This document shows, in pieces, positions 1 to 9,001 of a stretch of DNA of 64,000 nucleotides. The stretch comes from Pseudoselenomonas ruminis (GTDB lineage Bacteria > Bacillota > Negativicutes > Selenomonadales > Selenomonadaceae). Within the stretch, counting starts at the first letter, position 1. Every line of letters starts with the position of its first letter. The stretch is from NCBI RefSeq assembly GCF_008271295.1, contig NZ_VTOY01000001.1:558001-622000 (forward strand). Reading direction: 5' to 3'. The notes under the pieces are model-generated. The model saw nothing but the letters and a program-made list of their open reading frames with translations. It was not told the origin of the DNA and made no database searches. The position numbers and the translations under genes were made by a program.

Positions 1-1098
1 ATCGCCAGCGGCTGCCGTATTCAGATTATGCTGCTGTTTGCCCTGCAGCGTGAACAGCGTACCAATTCGCTCCTCGGTGTCCTTGTTCGGATGACTGTAG
101 GAAGCATCGCCGCGCATTTCGCCCGACAGGATGCGGATATAGCTCTGACGGCCGACAAAGGGGTCGACAATCGTCTTGAACACCTGCGCTGAAAAAGCAT
201 CTTCGGTATGACGTTCCTTGAGCTCCCCACTTACGGGATCCATGCCGATGGATACCTTAAAGTACGGCGTTGGCATATACTCGACCAAATCGTTCATGAG
301 TTTGCGCATGCCGATGTTCTGTTTGGCCGAGCCGCAGAATACCGGGAAAATCTTGCCGGCCTGAATGCCTTCAATCAGGGCTGCCGCCGTCTCCACTTCG
401 GTGATTTCCGTGCCTTCGATGTATTTTTCGAGCAGCTCATCGTTGAACTCCGAAATCGATTCAATCATCTTCTGACGTGCCTGCTCGACTTCGTCTTTCA
501 TGTATTCCGGCACATCGTCTTTGACGATTTCCTTGTCATGGGTGACAATTTTCATGTGCAGCGACAGCAAATCGACTACGCCCTGGAAGGCGGCTTCTTT
601 GCCGATTGGCAGCTGTACGGGCACGACACCATCGCCGAAGCGTACGCGAAGCTCTTCGACTACGCCATAGAAATCAGCATGCTCGCGGTCCATCTTGTTG
701 ATAAAGAACGCGCGCGGCAATTCGTTTTCTTCAGCATACCACCAGGCATTTTCCGTGCCGGATTTGATACCGGACGACGCTGATATGACAATCAAGGCAC
801 TGTCGGCTGCCGCCAGCGCGCCCTTGACATCACCGACAAAATCAGGATACCCCGGCGTATCGATGAAGTTCAATTTGAAGTCACGCCATTCACAGGCTGC
901 CAGTTTCATATTGACCGTCATGCCGCGTTTGGTTTCTTCGGGCTCATAGTCCAGCGCGCTGGTGCCATCCTCGACATTTCCCAGGCGCTTAACTGCTTCT
1001 GCATCAAACAGGCAGGCATCAAGCAAACTGGTCTTGCCCGTTTTTCCGTGGCCTACCACAGCAATATTCCGGATATTGGCACTTTTATAGTTCTTCAT
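1..1098 (-). CDS. Elongation factor G-like GTPase, partial (N-terminal 366 codons)
   Basis: The reading frame starts at an ATG at 1098 behind GGGAGG and stays open to the window edge, so the C-terminus is missing. The GTPase motifs are clear: P-loop GHGKTGKT at residues 16-23, DTPG at 80-83 and NKMD at 134-137, followed by the start of the beta-barrel domain II. The sequence resembles the second, FusA2-type EF-G paralogue found in many Firmicutes rather than canonical FusA. Canonical FusA normally lies in the rpsL-rpsG-fusA-tuf cluster, and none of those genes is here. It probably acts on ribosomes as a translational GTPase; the exact step is not evident from the sequence. Confidence 0.88.
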   Translation of the reverse strand, partial: MKNYKSANIRNIAVVGHGKTGKTSLLDACLFDAEAVKRLGNVEDGTSALDYEPEETKRGMTVNMKLAACEWRDFKLNFIDTPGYPDFVGDVKGALAAADSALIVISASSGIKSGTENAWWYAEENELPRAFFINKMDREHADFYGVVEELRVRFGDGVVPVQLPIGKEAAFQGVVDLLSLHMKIVTHDKEIVKDDVPEYMKDEVEQARQKMIESISEFNDELLEKYIEGTEITEVETAAALIEGIQAGKIFPVFCGSAKQNIGMRKLMNDLVEYMPTPYFKVSIGMDPVSGELKERHTEDAFSAQVFKTIVDPFVGRQSYIRILSGEMRGDASYSHPNKDTEERIGTLFTLQGKQQHNLNTAAAGD

Positions 1099-1178
1099 CG
1101 ATATTCCCTCCCATTGTTATGATATTATCAGTATTCTCCGACTTTTCTCATATTCCTGCTAAAGTTTTCAGATTATGC

Positions 1179-1211
1179 AAAAAAAAGGAGTCATCTCTAC
1201 GAGATGACTCC
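1179..1211 (-). terminator. Rho-independent terminator after the cobalamin adenosyltransferase gene
   Basis: An 11-bp perfect stem (GGAGTCATCTC / GAGATGACTCC) with a TAC loop is followed on the minus strand by a run of eight T. It lies directly after the stop codon of the gene at 1215-1712 and separates it from the EF-G-like gene. Confidence 0.9.
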
Positions 1212-1214
1212 TCT

Positions 1215-1712
1215 TTATTCATGTTCTTCACAACGCATCAGCAAAAAGCAATAGTCCGAAACGCGATTTAAAAACAAGCGGTCGGATTCAGCGACAGGCG
1301 TTTCCTGTGCCAACCGGCAGGCAGCGCGCTCTGCACGGCGGGCAATCGTGCGCGCCATATCAAGCATCGCCCCAGCCTTTGTATCCCCGGGAATCAGAAA
1401 ACAATTAAGCGGCGGCAGCTTTTCTTCGAGAGCTGCAATTGCCCCTTCGATATCAGCCACCGTCTCCGCCGTAATATATGGCGTTTTCCCAAGGCTCGCA
1501 AAATCAGCCATCAGCAACGAAAGCTGTTTTTGCAGTGCCAAAATACGGTCTTTGACCTCAGGCTTCTGCGCAAAAGCTCTGGCCATCGACAGCGCCGAGC
1601 CGGCCTCGTCAATCGTGCCATAAACTTCCACCCGCAGGCAGCCCTTGTCCACCCGTTCGCCTGTATACAGGCTCGTCATTCCCTTATCACCGGTCTTTGT
1701 CGTAACGCTCAT
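1215..1712 (-). CDS. Cob(I)alamin adenosyltransferase, PduO type
   Basis: A 165-residue protein that transfers the adenosyl group of ATP to cob(I)alamin, making coenzyme B12. The N-terminal ATP-binding signature TKTGDKGMTSLYTGERVDK (residues 5-23) is typical of the PduO/MMAB family, and the helix with RRAERAACRLA near residue 130 carries the conserved Arg and Glu. Length and all-helical character fit a stand-alone PduO domain. The start follows AAGGAG. It lies just downstream of ndk and ends in a strong terminator, so it is the last gene of its transcript. No other B12 genes are in view. Confidence 0.88.
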   Translation of the reverse strand: MSVTTKTGDKGMTSLYTGERVDKGCLRVEVYGTIDEAGSALSMARAFAQKPEVKDRILALQKQLSLLMADFASLGKTPYITAETVADIEGAIAALEEKLPPLNCFLIPGDTKAGAMLDMARTIARRAERAACRLAQETPVAESDRLFLNRVSDYCFLLMRCEEHE

Positions 1713-1732
1713 GCTATCGCGCTCCTTAGGAA

Positions 1733-2170
1733 TTACTCCATGGCCTCATACTGACCGTCTAAAATCTCAGTCTCATTAAAGAAGATATGAATCTCACGGT
1801 TCGCACTCTCCACCGAATCCGAAGCATGGACCGCATTGCGGCGGCCATTGGCCGCAAACTGTTTGCGGATTGTCCCCTCTTCTGCCTCAGCCGGATTCGT
1901 TTTGCCGTTGAGCTTTCTTACCTTGGCAATGACATCTTCGCCTTCGAGAACCATGGCAATAATTGGTGCCGAGGTCATAAAGCCAACCAAATCATTATAG
2001 TACGGACGGCCGATATGCTCCTCATAATGAATCGAAGCCAGCCGCTCATCCATCTTCAAGAGTTTCATGGCGACAATGCGGAAGCCTTCCGCCTCATAGC
2101 GTTTAATGATATCACCGCTGTAATGTTTGGTAAAAGCATCTGGTTTGATGAGTACGAGTGTTTTTTCCAT
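1733..2170 (-). CDS. ndk: Nucleoside diphosphate kinase
   Basis: Exchanges the gamma-phosphate between nucleoside triphosphates and diphosphates. I chose the start at 2170, giving MEKTLVLIKPDAF and 145 residues. An upstream in-frame ATG at 2206 would add 12 residues unlike the family. The active-site histidine is H115 in NAVHASDSVESA, and the GRPYYNDLV region is also conserved. It follows the gamma-carbonic-anhydrase-like gene closely and is probably co-transcribed with it and the adenosyltransferase gene. Confidence 0.95.
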   Translation of the reverse strand: MEKTLVLIKPDAFTKHYSGDIIKRYEAEGFRIVAMKLLKMDERLASIHYEEHIGRPYYNDLVGFMTSAPIIAMVLEGEDVIAKVRKLNGKTNPAEAEEGTIRKQFAANGRRNAVHASDSVESANREIHIFFNETEILDGQYEAME

Positions 2171-2206
2171 TCCTGTAAAGTCCCCTTGTTTCAAGATTAA
2201 AATCAA

Positions 2207-2725
2207 TCAAAGCAATTCTGCTTTGTAATTTTCTGCCACCTGCTGATAGTTCATGGCCGATTCATGAAGCGCCTGCAATTCATCTTCCCGCAGGGAACGG
2301 ATGATTTGCGCCGGATTGCCATAAACCAGCGAATTGGACGGAATCTTTTTATGCTGCGTCAGAATCGTTCCGGCCCCGATGATGACATTATCGCCAATCT
2401 CCGTATAGCCAAGGATTATCGAGCCCATGCCAATCAGGCAGTTGTTCCCGATTTTCCGCGCATGGATGATCGCGTTGTGTCCAATGATAACCTCGTCGCC
2501 AATCTCCGTTGGCACATCAGCCATTACGTGAATCGTCGCGTTATCCTGAATATCGGTATTCCGGCCAATCGTGATTGGCTGAAAATCGCCGCGGACTACC
2601 GTGCTAAACCACAGGCTGGAACCCTCACCGATTTCAACATCGCCGATTACGGCAGCCGTCGGCGCGATAAATACGCTCGGGTCAATTTTCGGGGCAACAG
2701 ATTTGTACGGAATAATAGTGCTCAT
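2207..2725 (-). CDS. Gamma-carbonic-anhydrase-like hexapeptide-repeat protein
   Basis: A 172-residue left-handed beta-helix protein. Repeated IGxxxxI/V hexapeptides run from about residue 25 to 145 (VIGDVEIGEG, EIGDEVIIGHN, KIGNNCLIGMG, EIGDNVIIGAG). The three histidines in NATIH and GHNAIIH fit the zinc ligands of the gamma-carbonic anhydrase/YrdA family. Whether it hydrates CO2 or is an acyltransferase-like relative cannot be told from sequence. The start at 2725 has AGGAGG nine bases upstream, which argues against the in-frame ATG at 2743. A strong promoter lies at 2794-2822. Confidence 0.9.
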   Translation of the reverse strand: MSTIIPYKSVAPKIDPSVFIAPTAAVIGDVEIGEGSSLWFSTVVRGDFQPITIGRNTDIQDNATIHVMADVPTEIGDEVIIGHNAIIHARKIGNNCLIGMGSIILGYTEIGDNVIIGAGTILTQHKKIPSNSLVYGNPAQIIRSLREDELQALHESAMNYQQVAENYKAELL

Positions 2726-2793
2726 GAGAAATCGCCTCCTCAAGATTCAGACATCAACTATTTTGTGAACCAATTCTGATATCTTTGTTCTTA

Positions 2794-2822
2794 ATTATAG
2801 CCTTTTTTCGACAATTCTGCAA
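2794..2822 (-). promoter_or_regulatory. Sigma-70-type promoter for the gamma-carbonic-anhydrase-like/ndk transcript
   Basis: Reading the minus strand, -35 TTGCAG and -10 TATAAT are separated by 17 bp. The promoter overlaps nothing coding except that it ends three bases from the 3' end of the CCA-enzyme gene. Confidence 0.8.
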
Positions 2823-2825
2823 CCG

Positions 2826-4067
2826 TCAATCGGCAGAATCCGAACGAACTACGAGACTTCGATAAATTTTTAACTGTTCGCTGCGAATCCACTCGCCAAT
2901 TTTTTTGCCCGTCAAGCCCTCAGGACAGTCGCGCCCACTGACCTGTTTCATTTTCCTCACATAACCTTCTCCGTTTTGCAGATAATCCGGTAAACTTTGA
3001 TGGTCGGCCATTATTACGGCCAAAAACTCTTCCCAGGAAAGATTTGACCGGTCAATCCTGAGCAGCAAATCGACAATCTTCGCCTCTTTGCCCAACAGCG
3101 GTGCCCGCATGTGCTCCGCAATCACGAAGCCCCCTGCCTGCAGCCAATCCCGCGGCAGGGTCATGCGCTGGTTCCATGCAGTTAGCACTTCAAGCCCGCG
3201 TTCTTCGTGTCCGTAATGGTGTGGTTCCATTTCCTTTGGCGTCGTGCCCTTGCCCAAATCATGAACGAGTCCGGCAAAGCGGGCCAGCACTGAACTTGTC
3301 TGCGCTGCCACTTTATCGACGACCAGCATCGTGTGTTCAAAGGCATCGCCCTCAGGATGAAACGCTGCCGGCTGCGTTTTCCCGATGAGTGCCGCCAGCT
3401 CGGGAAAGGTGATCGCCAATATGCCCGCGCGGTTCAGACAGCGAAAGAAAACAGACGGCTTTGGCGCCCGCAGGGCACGCCGAAGTTCGCCCAGCAGCCG
3501 CTCGGCCGGTTCCCCGGCCAGTTCTTCGCGGCACGCTGCCATCAAGCGATAGGTATTGTCTTCTATCGCAAAGCCGAACTCAGCGGCCTGACGAGCTGCC
3601 CGCAGCGCCCGGACAGGGTCTTCACAAAAATGCTCCGATATGGCCCGGATTATTCCACGGCGGGTATCGGCTATTCCGCCATATAAGTCATGAATTTGCC
3701 GGCTGGGAAGTTCCATGGCCAGACTGTTCATCGTCGTGTCACGGCGGTACAAATCTTCCTCGAGCGTAACTGACGGATCATATTCCACCGCGAAGCCGCA
3801 GTACCCGCTGCCCGTTTTCCGTTCCTTGCGGGCAAACGCGACTTCGGATTTTTTGCCATCAATGGCCACCAGATAAACGGGAAACGATTTGCCGACTTTT
3901 TCTGCCTCAGGAAATAAATTGGCAAAGGCTTTTTCCTCAATCCCCGCTACCATGTAATCTTTGTCGTGTGCCTTCACGCCGCGAATCTGATCGCGTACCC
4001 AGCCCCCCACGATAAAAACCCGGGCACCGCACTTTCGGAGTGCAGCCACAAAATCCTCTTCTCTCAT
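2826..4067 (-). CDS. cca: CCA-adding-type tRNA nucleotidyltransferase with HD domain
   Basis: 413 residues of the class II nucleotidyltransferase superfamily. The N-terminal head has FIVGGWVRDQIRG (about 18-30) and the catalytic pair in HDKDYMVAG. The RRDTTMNSLA and EDPVRALRAARQAAEFGF motifs are those of CCA-adding and poly(A) polymerases. An HD phosphohydrolase domain with LVHDLGKGTTP lies in the C-terminal half, as in the bacterial enzymes that also trim tRNA ends. It probably matures or repairs the tRNA 3' CCA end; a CC- or A-adding split activity cannot be excluded. Start follows GAGGAGG. Confidence 0.87.
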   Translation of the reverse strand: MREEDFVAALRKCGARVFIVGGWVRDQIRGVKAHDKDYMVAGIEEKAFANLFPEAEKVGKSFPVYLVAIDGKKSEVAFARKERKTGSGYCGFAVEYDPSVTLEEDLYRRDTTMNSLAMELPSRQIHDLYGGIADTRRGIIRAISEHFCEDPVRALRAARQAAEFGFAIEDNTYRLMAACREELAGEPAERLLGELRRALRAPKPSVFFRCLNRAGILAITFPELAALIGKTQPAAFHPEGDAFEHTMLVVDKVAAQTSSVLARFAGLVHDLGKGTTPKEMEPHHYGHEERGLEVLTAWNQRMTLPRDWLQAGGFVIAEHMRAPLLGKEAKIVDLLLRIDRSNLSWEEFLAVIMADHQSLPDYLQNGEGYVRKMKQVSGRDCPEGLTGKKIGEWIRSEQLKIYRSLVVRSDSAD

Positions 4068-4090
4068 ACACGATGCCTCCTCATTCCTGT

Positions 4091-4120
4091 ATTGTAACAG
4101 AAAACGCGCCCGAAAAACAA
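4091..4120 (-). promoter_or_regulatory. Promoter for the CCA-enzyme gene
   Basis: On the minus strand TTGTTT and TACAAT are 18 bp apart, ending 24 bp upstream of the start codon at 4067. Confidence 0.6.
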
Positions 4121-4141
4121 TCCACGAGCCCCACTGATGCC

Positions 4142-4181
4142 AAAAGACCTGCCAGCTCCCATAGGAACCAGCAGGTCTTTA
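4142..4181 (-). terminator. Terminator after thrB
   Basis: A 10-bp stem AAAGACCTGC / GCAGGTCTTT with an 18-nt loop. T-rich ends on both sides make it potentially bidirectional. It ends the hom-thrB transcript. Confidence 0.8.
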
Positions 4182-4192
4182 ACGCTAAGCGT

Positions 4193-5131
4193 TTATTCTT
4201 TGTTTTCATTGACGATATGCGCGCCGCGGTTATCCAAATCCATAATGAGGATTTTAGACGCTACGCCGTGCTGCTGAAAAGCTTTTTTCATGGCTTCCCC
4301 CACGGCCTCTTCACACTCGCGCTTTTCCAGCGTGTAAGCGATAAGACAAGGGCCGGCCCCGCTGAGATTAGCGCCTAAAGCGCCAGCTTTACGGGCTGCC
4401 TGGAACACGTCATACATGCCCGGGATAAGCTCTGCACGATAGGGCTGATGAAGCGCATCTTCAAATACATTGCGCAGGAACTTGTCATTTCCCTTGCAAA
4501 GTGCCGCTACGAGCATAGCCGCACGGCCAATGTTGTTGACGGCGTCCTTCATCGGAACCTTCTCCGGCAATACCGCCCGCGCCTTGCGCGTCGAAAGCGG
4601 AAAATCCGGCACAGCTACGACCAGCTTCATGCGGAACTTCGGCATAAACGTGAAGCATTCCACATTGCCGCGGGTCACGGTGCTGATGGTAAAGCCGCCA
4701 AAAATCGCCGGTGCCACGTTGTCGGGATGCCCCTCAATATCCGTAGCAAACTGCAGCAGCTCACGGCGGTTGAAGCGGTTGCCAATCAAAACGTTGGCAG
4801 CTTTCAGGCCAGCGACGATGGCCGTGGCACTGCTGCCCAAGCCACGCGAAAGCGGCACATTGTTTTCCATGTGAATGATTGCGCCCGGATACTCTTTGTC
4901 GAGTTTCGCCTTGCGCAGTAAATACTGGACTGAACGCCAAACGATATTGCGATTGTCGCAGGGAATATTTTGCGCGCCTTCCCCTTCGATGGTAATCGAA
5001 AGCTCGGGCTCCTTCAACAAAGTAAGTTCCAAATCGTTATAGACGGTACAAGCGAGACCGATAGCATCAAAGCCAGGGCCGCAATTGGCACTGGTTCCCG
5101 GCACCCGAATGCGGACAGAACGGTTTGTCAT
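4193..5131 (-). CDS. thrB: Homoserine kinase
   Basis: A 312-residue GHMP-family kinase that phosphorylates homoserine in threonine synthesis. The N-terminal PGTSANCGPGFDAIGLA segment and the ATP-binding loop VPLSRGLGSSATA (about residues 88-100) are diagnostic, and the C-terminal GANLSGAGPCLIAY is GHMP motif 3. It lies four bases after hom, so the two are almost certainly translated from one mRNA. Threonine synthase is not adjacent. Confidence 0.95.
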   Translation of the reverse strand: MTNRSVRIRVPGTSANCGPGFDAIGLACTVYNDLELTLLKEPELSITIEGEGAQNIPCDNRNIVWRSVQYLLRKAKLDKEYPGAIIHMENNVPLSRGLGSSATAIVAGLKAANVLIGNRFNRRELLQFATDIEGHPDNVAPAIFGGFTISTVTRGNVECFTFMPKFRMKLVVAVPDFPLSTRKARAVLPEKVPMKDAVNNIGRAAMLVAALCKGNDKFLRNVFEDALHQPYRAELIPGMYDVFQAARKAGALGANLSGAGPCLIAYTLEKRECEEAVGEAMKKAFQQHGVASKILIMDLDNRGAHIVNENKE

Positions 5132-5135
5132 GTGT

Positions 5136-6434
5136 TTACCCCCGTTCTTTCTCTACACGGATAACATTACGGATTTCGTCGACTACCGACAGCTGTTTCA
5201 GCGCATCAAGCGCCTTCTGGATGCTGGCATGACGGACAATGTGCGTGACCGCGACAATCTCTGCATGGTCCACCACATTGCGCTTCGTCTGGATAACGGA
5301 TTTCAAGCTGACTTCGGCATCGCCAAAAGCTGTGGCAATCTGTCCCAAAACGCCCGGCTTATCATCCACCAGCAGGCGGACATAGTACGAGGACTCCGTC
5401 TCCTCAATCGGGCACATTGGCTTCTGCTCATAACAGGTGCAGCCAATCCGGCCGAAGGCCTTGTTGACAATATCCCTTGACACGTCAATAATATCCGATA
5501 CCACCGCGGAAGCCGTCGGCAGCGAACCTGCGCCCTGACCATAGAACATGGCCTCGCCAATGGCATTGCCGCGGACAAAAATCGCATTGAACACGCCATT
5601 GACTGCAGCCAGCGGATGCTCCTTCGGCAAAAATACCGGATGAACGCGTACATCGACGCCATGCTCTGGCGAGTCCTTGCCGACCGCCAGGAGTTTTACC
5701 ACATAGCCAAGGCTCTTGGCATAATCGATATCGTCGGGCGTTATCTTCGTGATGCCCTCTACAGAAACATCCTTGAGCTCTACCCGCGTATTGAAGGCCA
5801 GCGAAGAAAGGATTGCCGCCTTGCGGGCCGCATCAAGGCCATCGACATCGGCCGACGGATTGGCTTCGGCATAGCCCTTTTCCTGGGCTTCCTTCAGTAC
5901 GGCATCATAGTCGCAGCCCTCGTCCGTCATCTTCGTGAGCATATAGTTCGTCGTTCCGTTGACAATGCCCATGATTTCAGTGACTTTATTGGCCGTCAGG
6001 CATTGTTTGAGCGGTGTGATAATCGGAATACCGCCGCCAACGCTGGCCTCAAACATAAAGTCAACGCCATGTTTTTCCGCTGCCGCAAACATGTCTTTGC
6101 CGAACTGCGCCACCACGTCCTTATTGGCCGTTACGACGCTCTTGCCATGTTCCATGGCCTGCAGCATGTATTCACGGGCTGGATGAAGCCCGCCCATGAG
6201 TTCTACGACGATATCGATTTCTTCGTCGTTTAAGATATCCTCGTAATTATCGGTCAGCTGATAGCCCGCAAGCTGCGGACGCTTCTTGGCAAGGTCACGG
6301 ACCAAAACGGTTTTCAGTTGAATAGGCGCGCCGACGCGCTCGGTAATTTGCTCCCGATTCATCTCAAGCACTTGAACCACGCCGGAACCAACGGTACCGG
6401 ACCCCAACAAACCTACACGAATCACTTTTTCCAT
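5136..6434 (-). CDS. hom: Homoserine dehydrogenase
   Basis: 432 residues. An N-terminal Rossmann domain with GLLGSGTVGSGV is followed by the catalytic domain with GKSVVTANKDVVAQ, NGTTNYMLTKM and EANPSADVDGLDAARK. A C-terminal ACT domain (about 350-430) would bind threonine for feedback inhibition. It reduces aspartate semialdehyde to homoserine, the branch point to threonine and methionine. It sits between the ACT regulator gene upstream and thrB downstream in a tight three-gene operon. Confidence 0.95.
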   Translation of the reverse strand: MEKVIRVGLLGSGTVGSGVVQVLEMNREQITERVGAPIQLKTVLVRDLAKKRPQLAGYQLTDNYEDILNDEEIDIVVELMGGLHPAREYMLQAMEHGKSVVTANKDVVAQFGKDMFAAAEKHGVDFMFEASVGGGIPIITPLKQCLTANKVTEIMGIVNGTTNYMLTKMTDEGCDYDAVLKEAQEKGYAEANPSADVDGLDAARKAAILSSLAFNTRVELKDVSVEGITKITPDDIDYAKSLGYVVKLLAVGKDSPEHGVDVRVHPVFLPKEHPLAAVNGVFNAIFVRGNAIGEAMFYGQGAGSLPTASAVVSDIIDVSRDIVNKAFGRIGCTCYEQKPMCPIEETESSYYVRLLVDDKPGVLGQIATAFGDAEVSLKSVIQTKRNVVDHAEIVAVTHIVRHASIQKALDALKQLSVVDEIRNVIRVEKERG

Positions 6435-6457
6435 ATCGACGCACCTCCTTTCACTGA

Positions 6458-6904
6458 TTAAGCCTGACCGAGAACTTCCAAGCGTTTCACGCCATCAACC
6501 ATGCGAAGCTTGTCGAGCAAAGCTTCGAGGTCAACACTGAGATTGGCCGTCTCAATCGAAACCGTCGCATTGGCAACGCCCTGCAGAGGAATCCCCTGAT
6601 TGATGGTCATGATGCTGCCGGAATCCGACGAAATCGTGTTGAGTACACTCGAAAGAACACCCTTCTTATGCTCAAGCAGGAACGTAAGCGTAACAATCTT
6701 GTTCTGGCTTGCCTCATAGAACGGGAAAACATAATCTTTATATTTATAGTAAGCGCTGCGGGAAAGCTCCATCTTCTCAACCGCTTCGTTGATGGTGCGA
6801 GCATCGCCACGCTTCAGCATTTCTTTGACTTTGATCGTCTTCTTGATTGCTTCCGGGAGAATCTCTTCACGAACGAGGAAGAACCCACTCTTCTGATTAT
6901 TCAT
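6458..6904 (-). CDS. ACT-domain regulator of the hom-thrB operon (PheB/UPF0735-like)
   Basis: A 148-residue protein starting at 6904 behind GGAGGCG; the longer frame to 6997 runs through the promoter and is rejected. The N-terminal 60 residues look like a small helix-turn-helix region (INEAVEKMELSRSAYYKYKDYV). The C-terminal ACT domain begins at VTLTFLLEHKKGVLSSVLNTIS. This arrangement matches the PheB/UPF0735 family, which often precedes hom. It probably senses an amino acid and regulates this operon; direct DNA binding is inferred. Confidence 0.85.
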   Translation of the reverse strand: MNNQKSGFFLVREEILPEAIKKTIKVKEMLKRGDARTINEAVEKMELSRSAYYKYKDYVFPFYEASQNKIVTLTFLLEHKKGVLSSVLNTISSDSGSIMTINQGIPLQGVANATVSIETANLSVDLEALLDKLRMVDGVKRLEVLGQA

Positions 6905-6945
6905 ATATAGCGCCTCCAATGGATAAATTTCTACTGACAAAAGAT

Positions 6946-6975
6946 AGTATACCACAAGTGGTGGACGGATAGCAA
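6946..6975 (-). promoter_or_regulatory. Promoter of the ACT-hom-thrB operon
   Basis: On the minus strand TTGCTA and TATACT are separated by 18 bp, with an extended -10 TGG before TATACT. Predicted transcription start is near 6939, giving a leader of about 35 nt. Confidence 0.75.
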
Positions 6976-7046
6976 CTTTATTTTTACAAATGTCCACTTC
7001 ACCTGTAATATCTATTTATTTTTTGTATGCTTTGTAATGTTTTCTG

Positions 7047-7640
7047 TCAACGATGTCCTGCCTTGATTTTACTTTCGGTTCCGCTGAGCAAACGTCCGAT
7101 ATTGGCATGATGGCGGATAATAATGAAGGCGGCTGCCAAAATGCCAAAGCCGATATACTCAGCCGGATAGCCGAACTTCCAGGCAAGAACCGGCACCAGG
7201 GCGGCGGCAATGATGGACCCCAGCGATACATAACCACTGAGTTTTACCACGCCGAGCCAGACCAGGAAAACGATGAGCGCGGGAACCGGCATCATCATGA
7301 CAATGACACCAAGTCCCGTTGCTACGCCCTTCCCGCCTTTGAACTTCAGGAAAAGCGAGCAGGAATGGCCGACGATGGCAAAAACACCAGCCAACACACA
7401 GGCCAGTGCCGTGTCACCGAGCCGCATGCCAAGATAAACACTGATGGCTCCCTTGAGGAAGTCCAGCAGGAAGATCAAAAAGCCCGGCCCCTTGCCCAGC
7501 GTCCGCCAGGCATTCGTCGCCCCGATATTGTGACTGCCGTGTTCGCGAAGGTCAACATGCCAAAGCAGCTTGCCAAAGACAAGGCCATTTGGAATCGAAC
7601 CCAGAACATAGGCAATCAAACAAGCCAGTACCATATTCAT
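7047..7640 (-). CDS. plsY: Glycerol-3-phosphate acyltransferase, acyl-phosphate dependent
   Basis: A 197-residue integral membrane protein with about five hydrophobic segments. PlsY motifs are all visible: GSIPNGLVFGK, the GSHNIGATNAWRTLGK loop and KFKGGKGVATGLG. It acylates glycerol-3-phosphate with acyl-phosphate, the first step of phospholipid synthesis. The start codon shares one base with the der stop (TGATG), so translation is coupled to der. Confidence 0.95.
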   Translation of the reverse strand: MNMVLACLIAYVLGSIPNGLVFGKLLWHVDLREHGSHNIGATNAWRTLGKGPGFLIFLLDFLKGAISVYLGMRLGDTALACVLAGVFAIVGHSCSLFLKFKGGKGVATGLGVIVMMMPVPALIVFLVWLGVVKLSGYVSLGSIIAAALVPVLAWKFGYPAEYIGFGILAAAFIIIRHHANIGRLLSGTESKIKAGHR

Positions 7641-8971
7641 CAGTACTCATCCTCCTCATCCCGGGCGCGCACAATCAAGCGGATTGGCGTGCCCTCGAAA
7701 CCGTACATCTCGCGCAGACGGTTCTCAATAAAGCGCAGGTACGAGAAGTGCATGAGTTCCGGGTCGTTGACGAAAATGATGAACTTCGGCGGCTTGACAT
7801 CTGCCTGCGTCATGAACAGGATCTTCAAGCGACGGCCGCGGTGCATCGGCGGCGGATTAATGGAAACCGCATCGCGGATGAGTTCGTTCAATACGCTGGT
7901 CTTGATGCGCATGGACTGCTGTTCCGCGACGTATTTGACCAAATCGGTAACACGGCCGACGCGCTGACCGGTCAAAGCCGAAGCGTAAAGAACCGGTGCA
8001 TACTGCAAGAAGCCGATTTCATCGCGCAAGTCCTCGGTAAAGCGAAGCGTTGACTTGTCATCTTTGCCCGGGTAGATATCCCATTTGTTGACGACAATGA
8101 TGACGCCGCGGCCGGACTCATGGGCATAACCGGCAATTTTCTTGTCCTGCTCCGTGATGCCTTCCGATGCGTCAATCATCATCAATACGACATCGGCACG
8201 GTCAATGGCACGCAGAGAGCGCATGACACTATAACGCTCAACCGGTTCGTCAATCTTGCCACGGCGGCGCATGCCAGCCGTATCAATCAGCATGAACTTC
8301 ATGCCATCTTTGACGAAATGGGTATCGATGGCGTCGCGGGTCGTGCCAGCCATATCGCTGACAATGACGCGCTCCTCGCCTAAAAGCTGATTGACGATTG
8401 AGGATTTACCGACATTCGGGCGGCCAATTACCGCAATGCTGATTTCGTCCTCATCCTTGTCCTCGGCTTCATGCTCAGGGAAAGCCGCTACCATCGCATC
8501 GAGCAGGTCACCAAGGTTCATGGCATTCGAAGCCGACAGCGCAATCGGGTCGCCAAGACCCAGGTTATAGAACTCATACGAATTCATGACGAGCTGCGGG
8601 CTGTCAATCTTATTGACGCCGAGAATAACCGGCTTTTTCGTGCTGCGCAGCATCTTGGCCACTTCCTCATCGGCCGTCGTCAGGCCGGCGCGGCCGTCGA
8701 CGAGGAATAAAATCACATCGGCCTCTTCCATGGCCAGCTGTGCCTGGCTGCGCATGGATTTTAAGATATGGTTGCTTTCATCGAATTCGATACCGCCGGT
8801 ATCAATCATGGTGAACTCATGATTCAGCCATTCTGCATCGAGATAGATGCGGTCACGGGTAACGCCCGGCATGTCATCGACAATCGAAACACGTTTTTTG
8901 CCAATCTGATTGAACAGCGTAGATTTTCCCACATTCGGACGGCCAACGATAGCCACGATTGGTTTACTCAT
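7640..8971 (-). CDS. der: Ribosome assembly GTPase Der (EngA)
   Basis: 443 residues with two tandem GTPase domains. The first has GRPNVGKSTL at about 8-17 and DTGG. The second has GRPNVGKSSI near residue 183, DTAG and NKWD. A C-terminal KH-like domain begins near residue 350 and contains INPPPMHRGRRLKILF. It acts in 50S subunit maturation. It lies downstream of the radical SAM gene and overlaps plsY. Confidence 0.96.
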   Translation of the reverse strand: MSKPIVAIVGRPNVGKSTLFNQIGKKRVSIVDDMPGVTRDRIYLDAEWLNHEFTMIDTGGIEFDESNHILKSMRSQAQLAMEEADVILFLVDGRAGLTTADEEVAKMLRSTKKPVILGVNKIDSPQLVMNSYEFYNLGLGDPIALSASNAMNLGDLLDAMVAAFPEHEAEDKDEDEISIAVIGRPNVGKSSIVNQLLGEERVIVSDMAGTTRDAIDTHFVKDGMKFMLIDTAGMRRRGKIDEPVERYSVMRSLRAIDRADVVLMMIDASEGITEQDKKIAGYAHESGRGVIIVVNKWDIYPGKDDKSTLRFTEDLRDEIGFLQYAPVLYASALTGQRVGRVTDLVKYVAEQQSMRIKTSVLNELIRDAVSINPPPMHRGRRLKILFMTQADVKPPKFIIFVNDPELMHFSYLRFIENRLREMYGFEGTPIRLIVRARDEEDEY

Positions 8972-9001
8972 GATATTACCTTCTTTCTATATAAATTCCT
9001 A

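Noticed and set aside
6905-6997. Upstream extension of the ACT regulator
   Set aside because: It would cover the operon promoter; the AUG at 6904 has its own ribosome-binding site.
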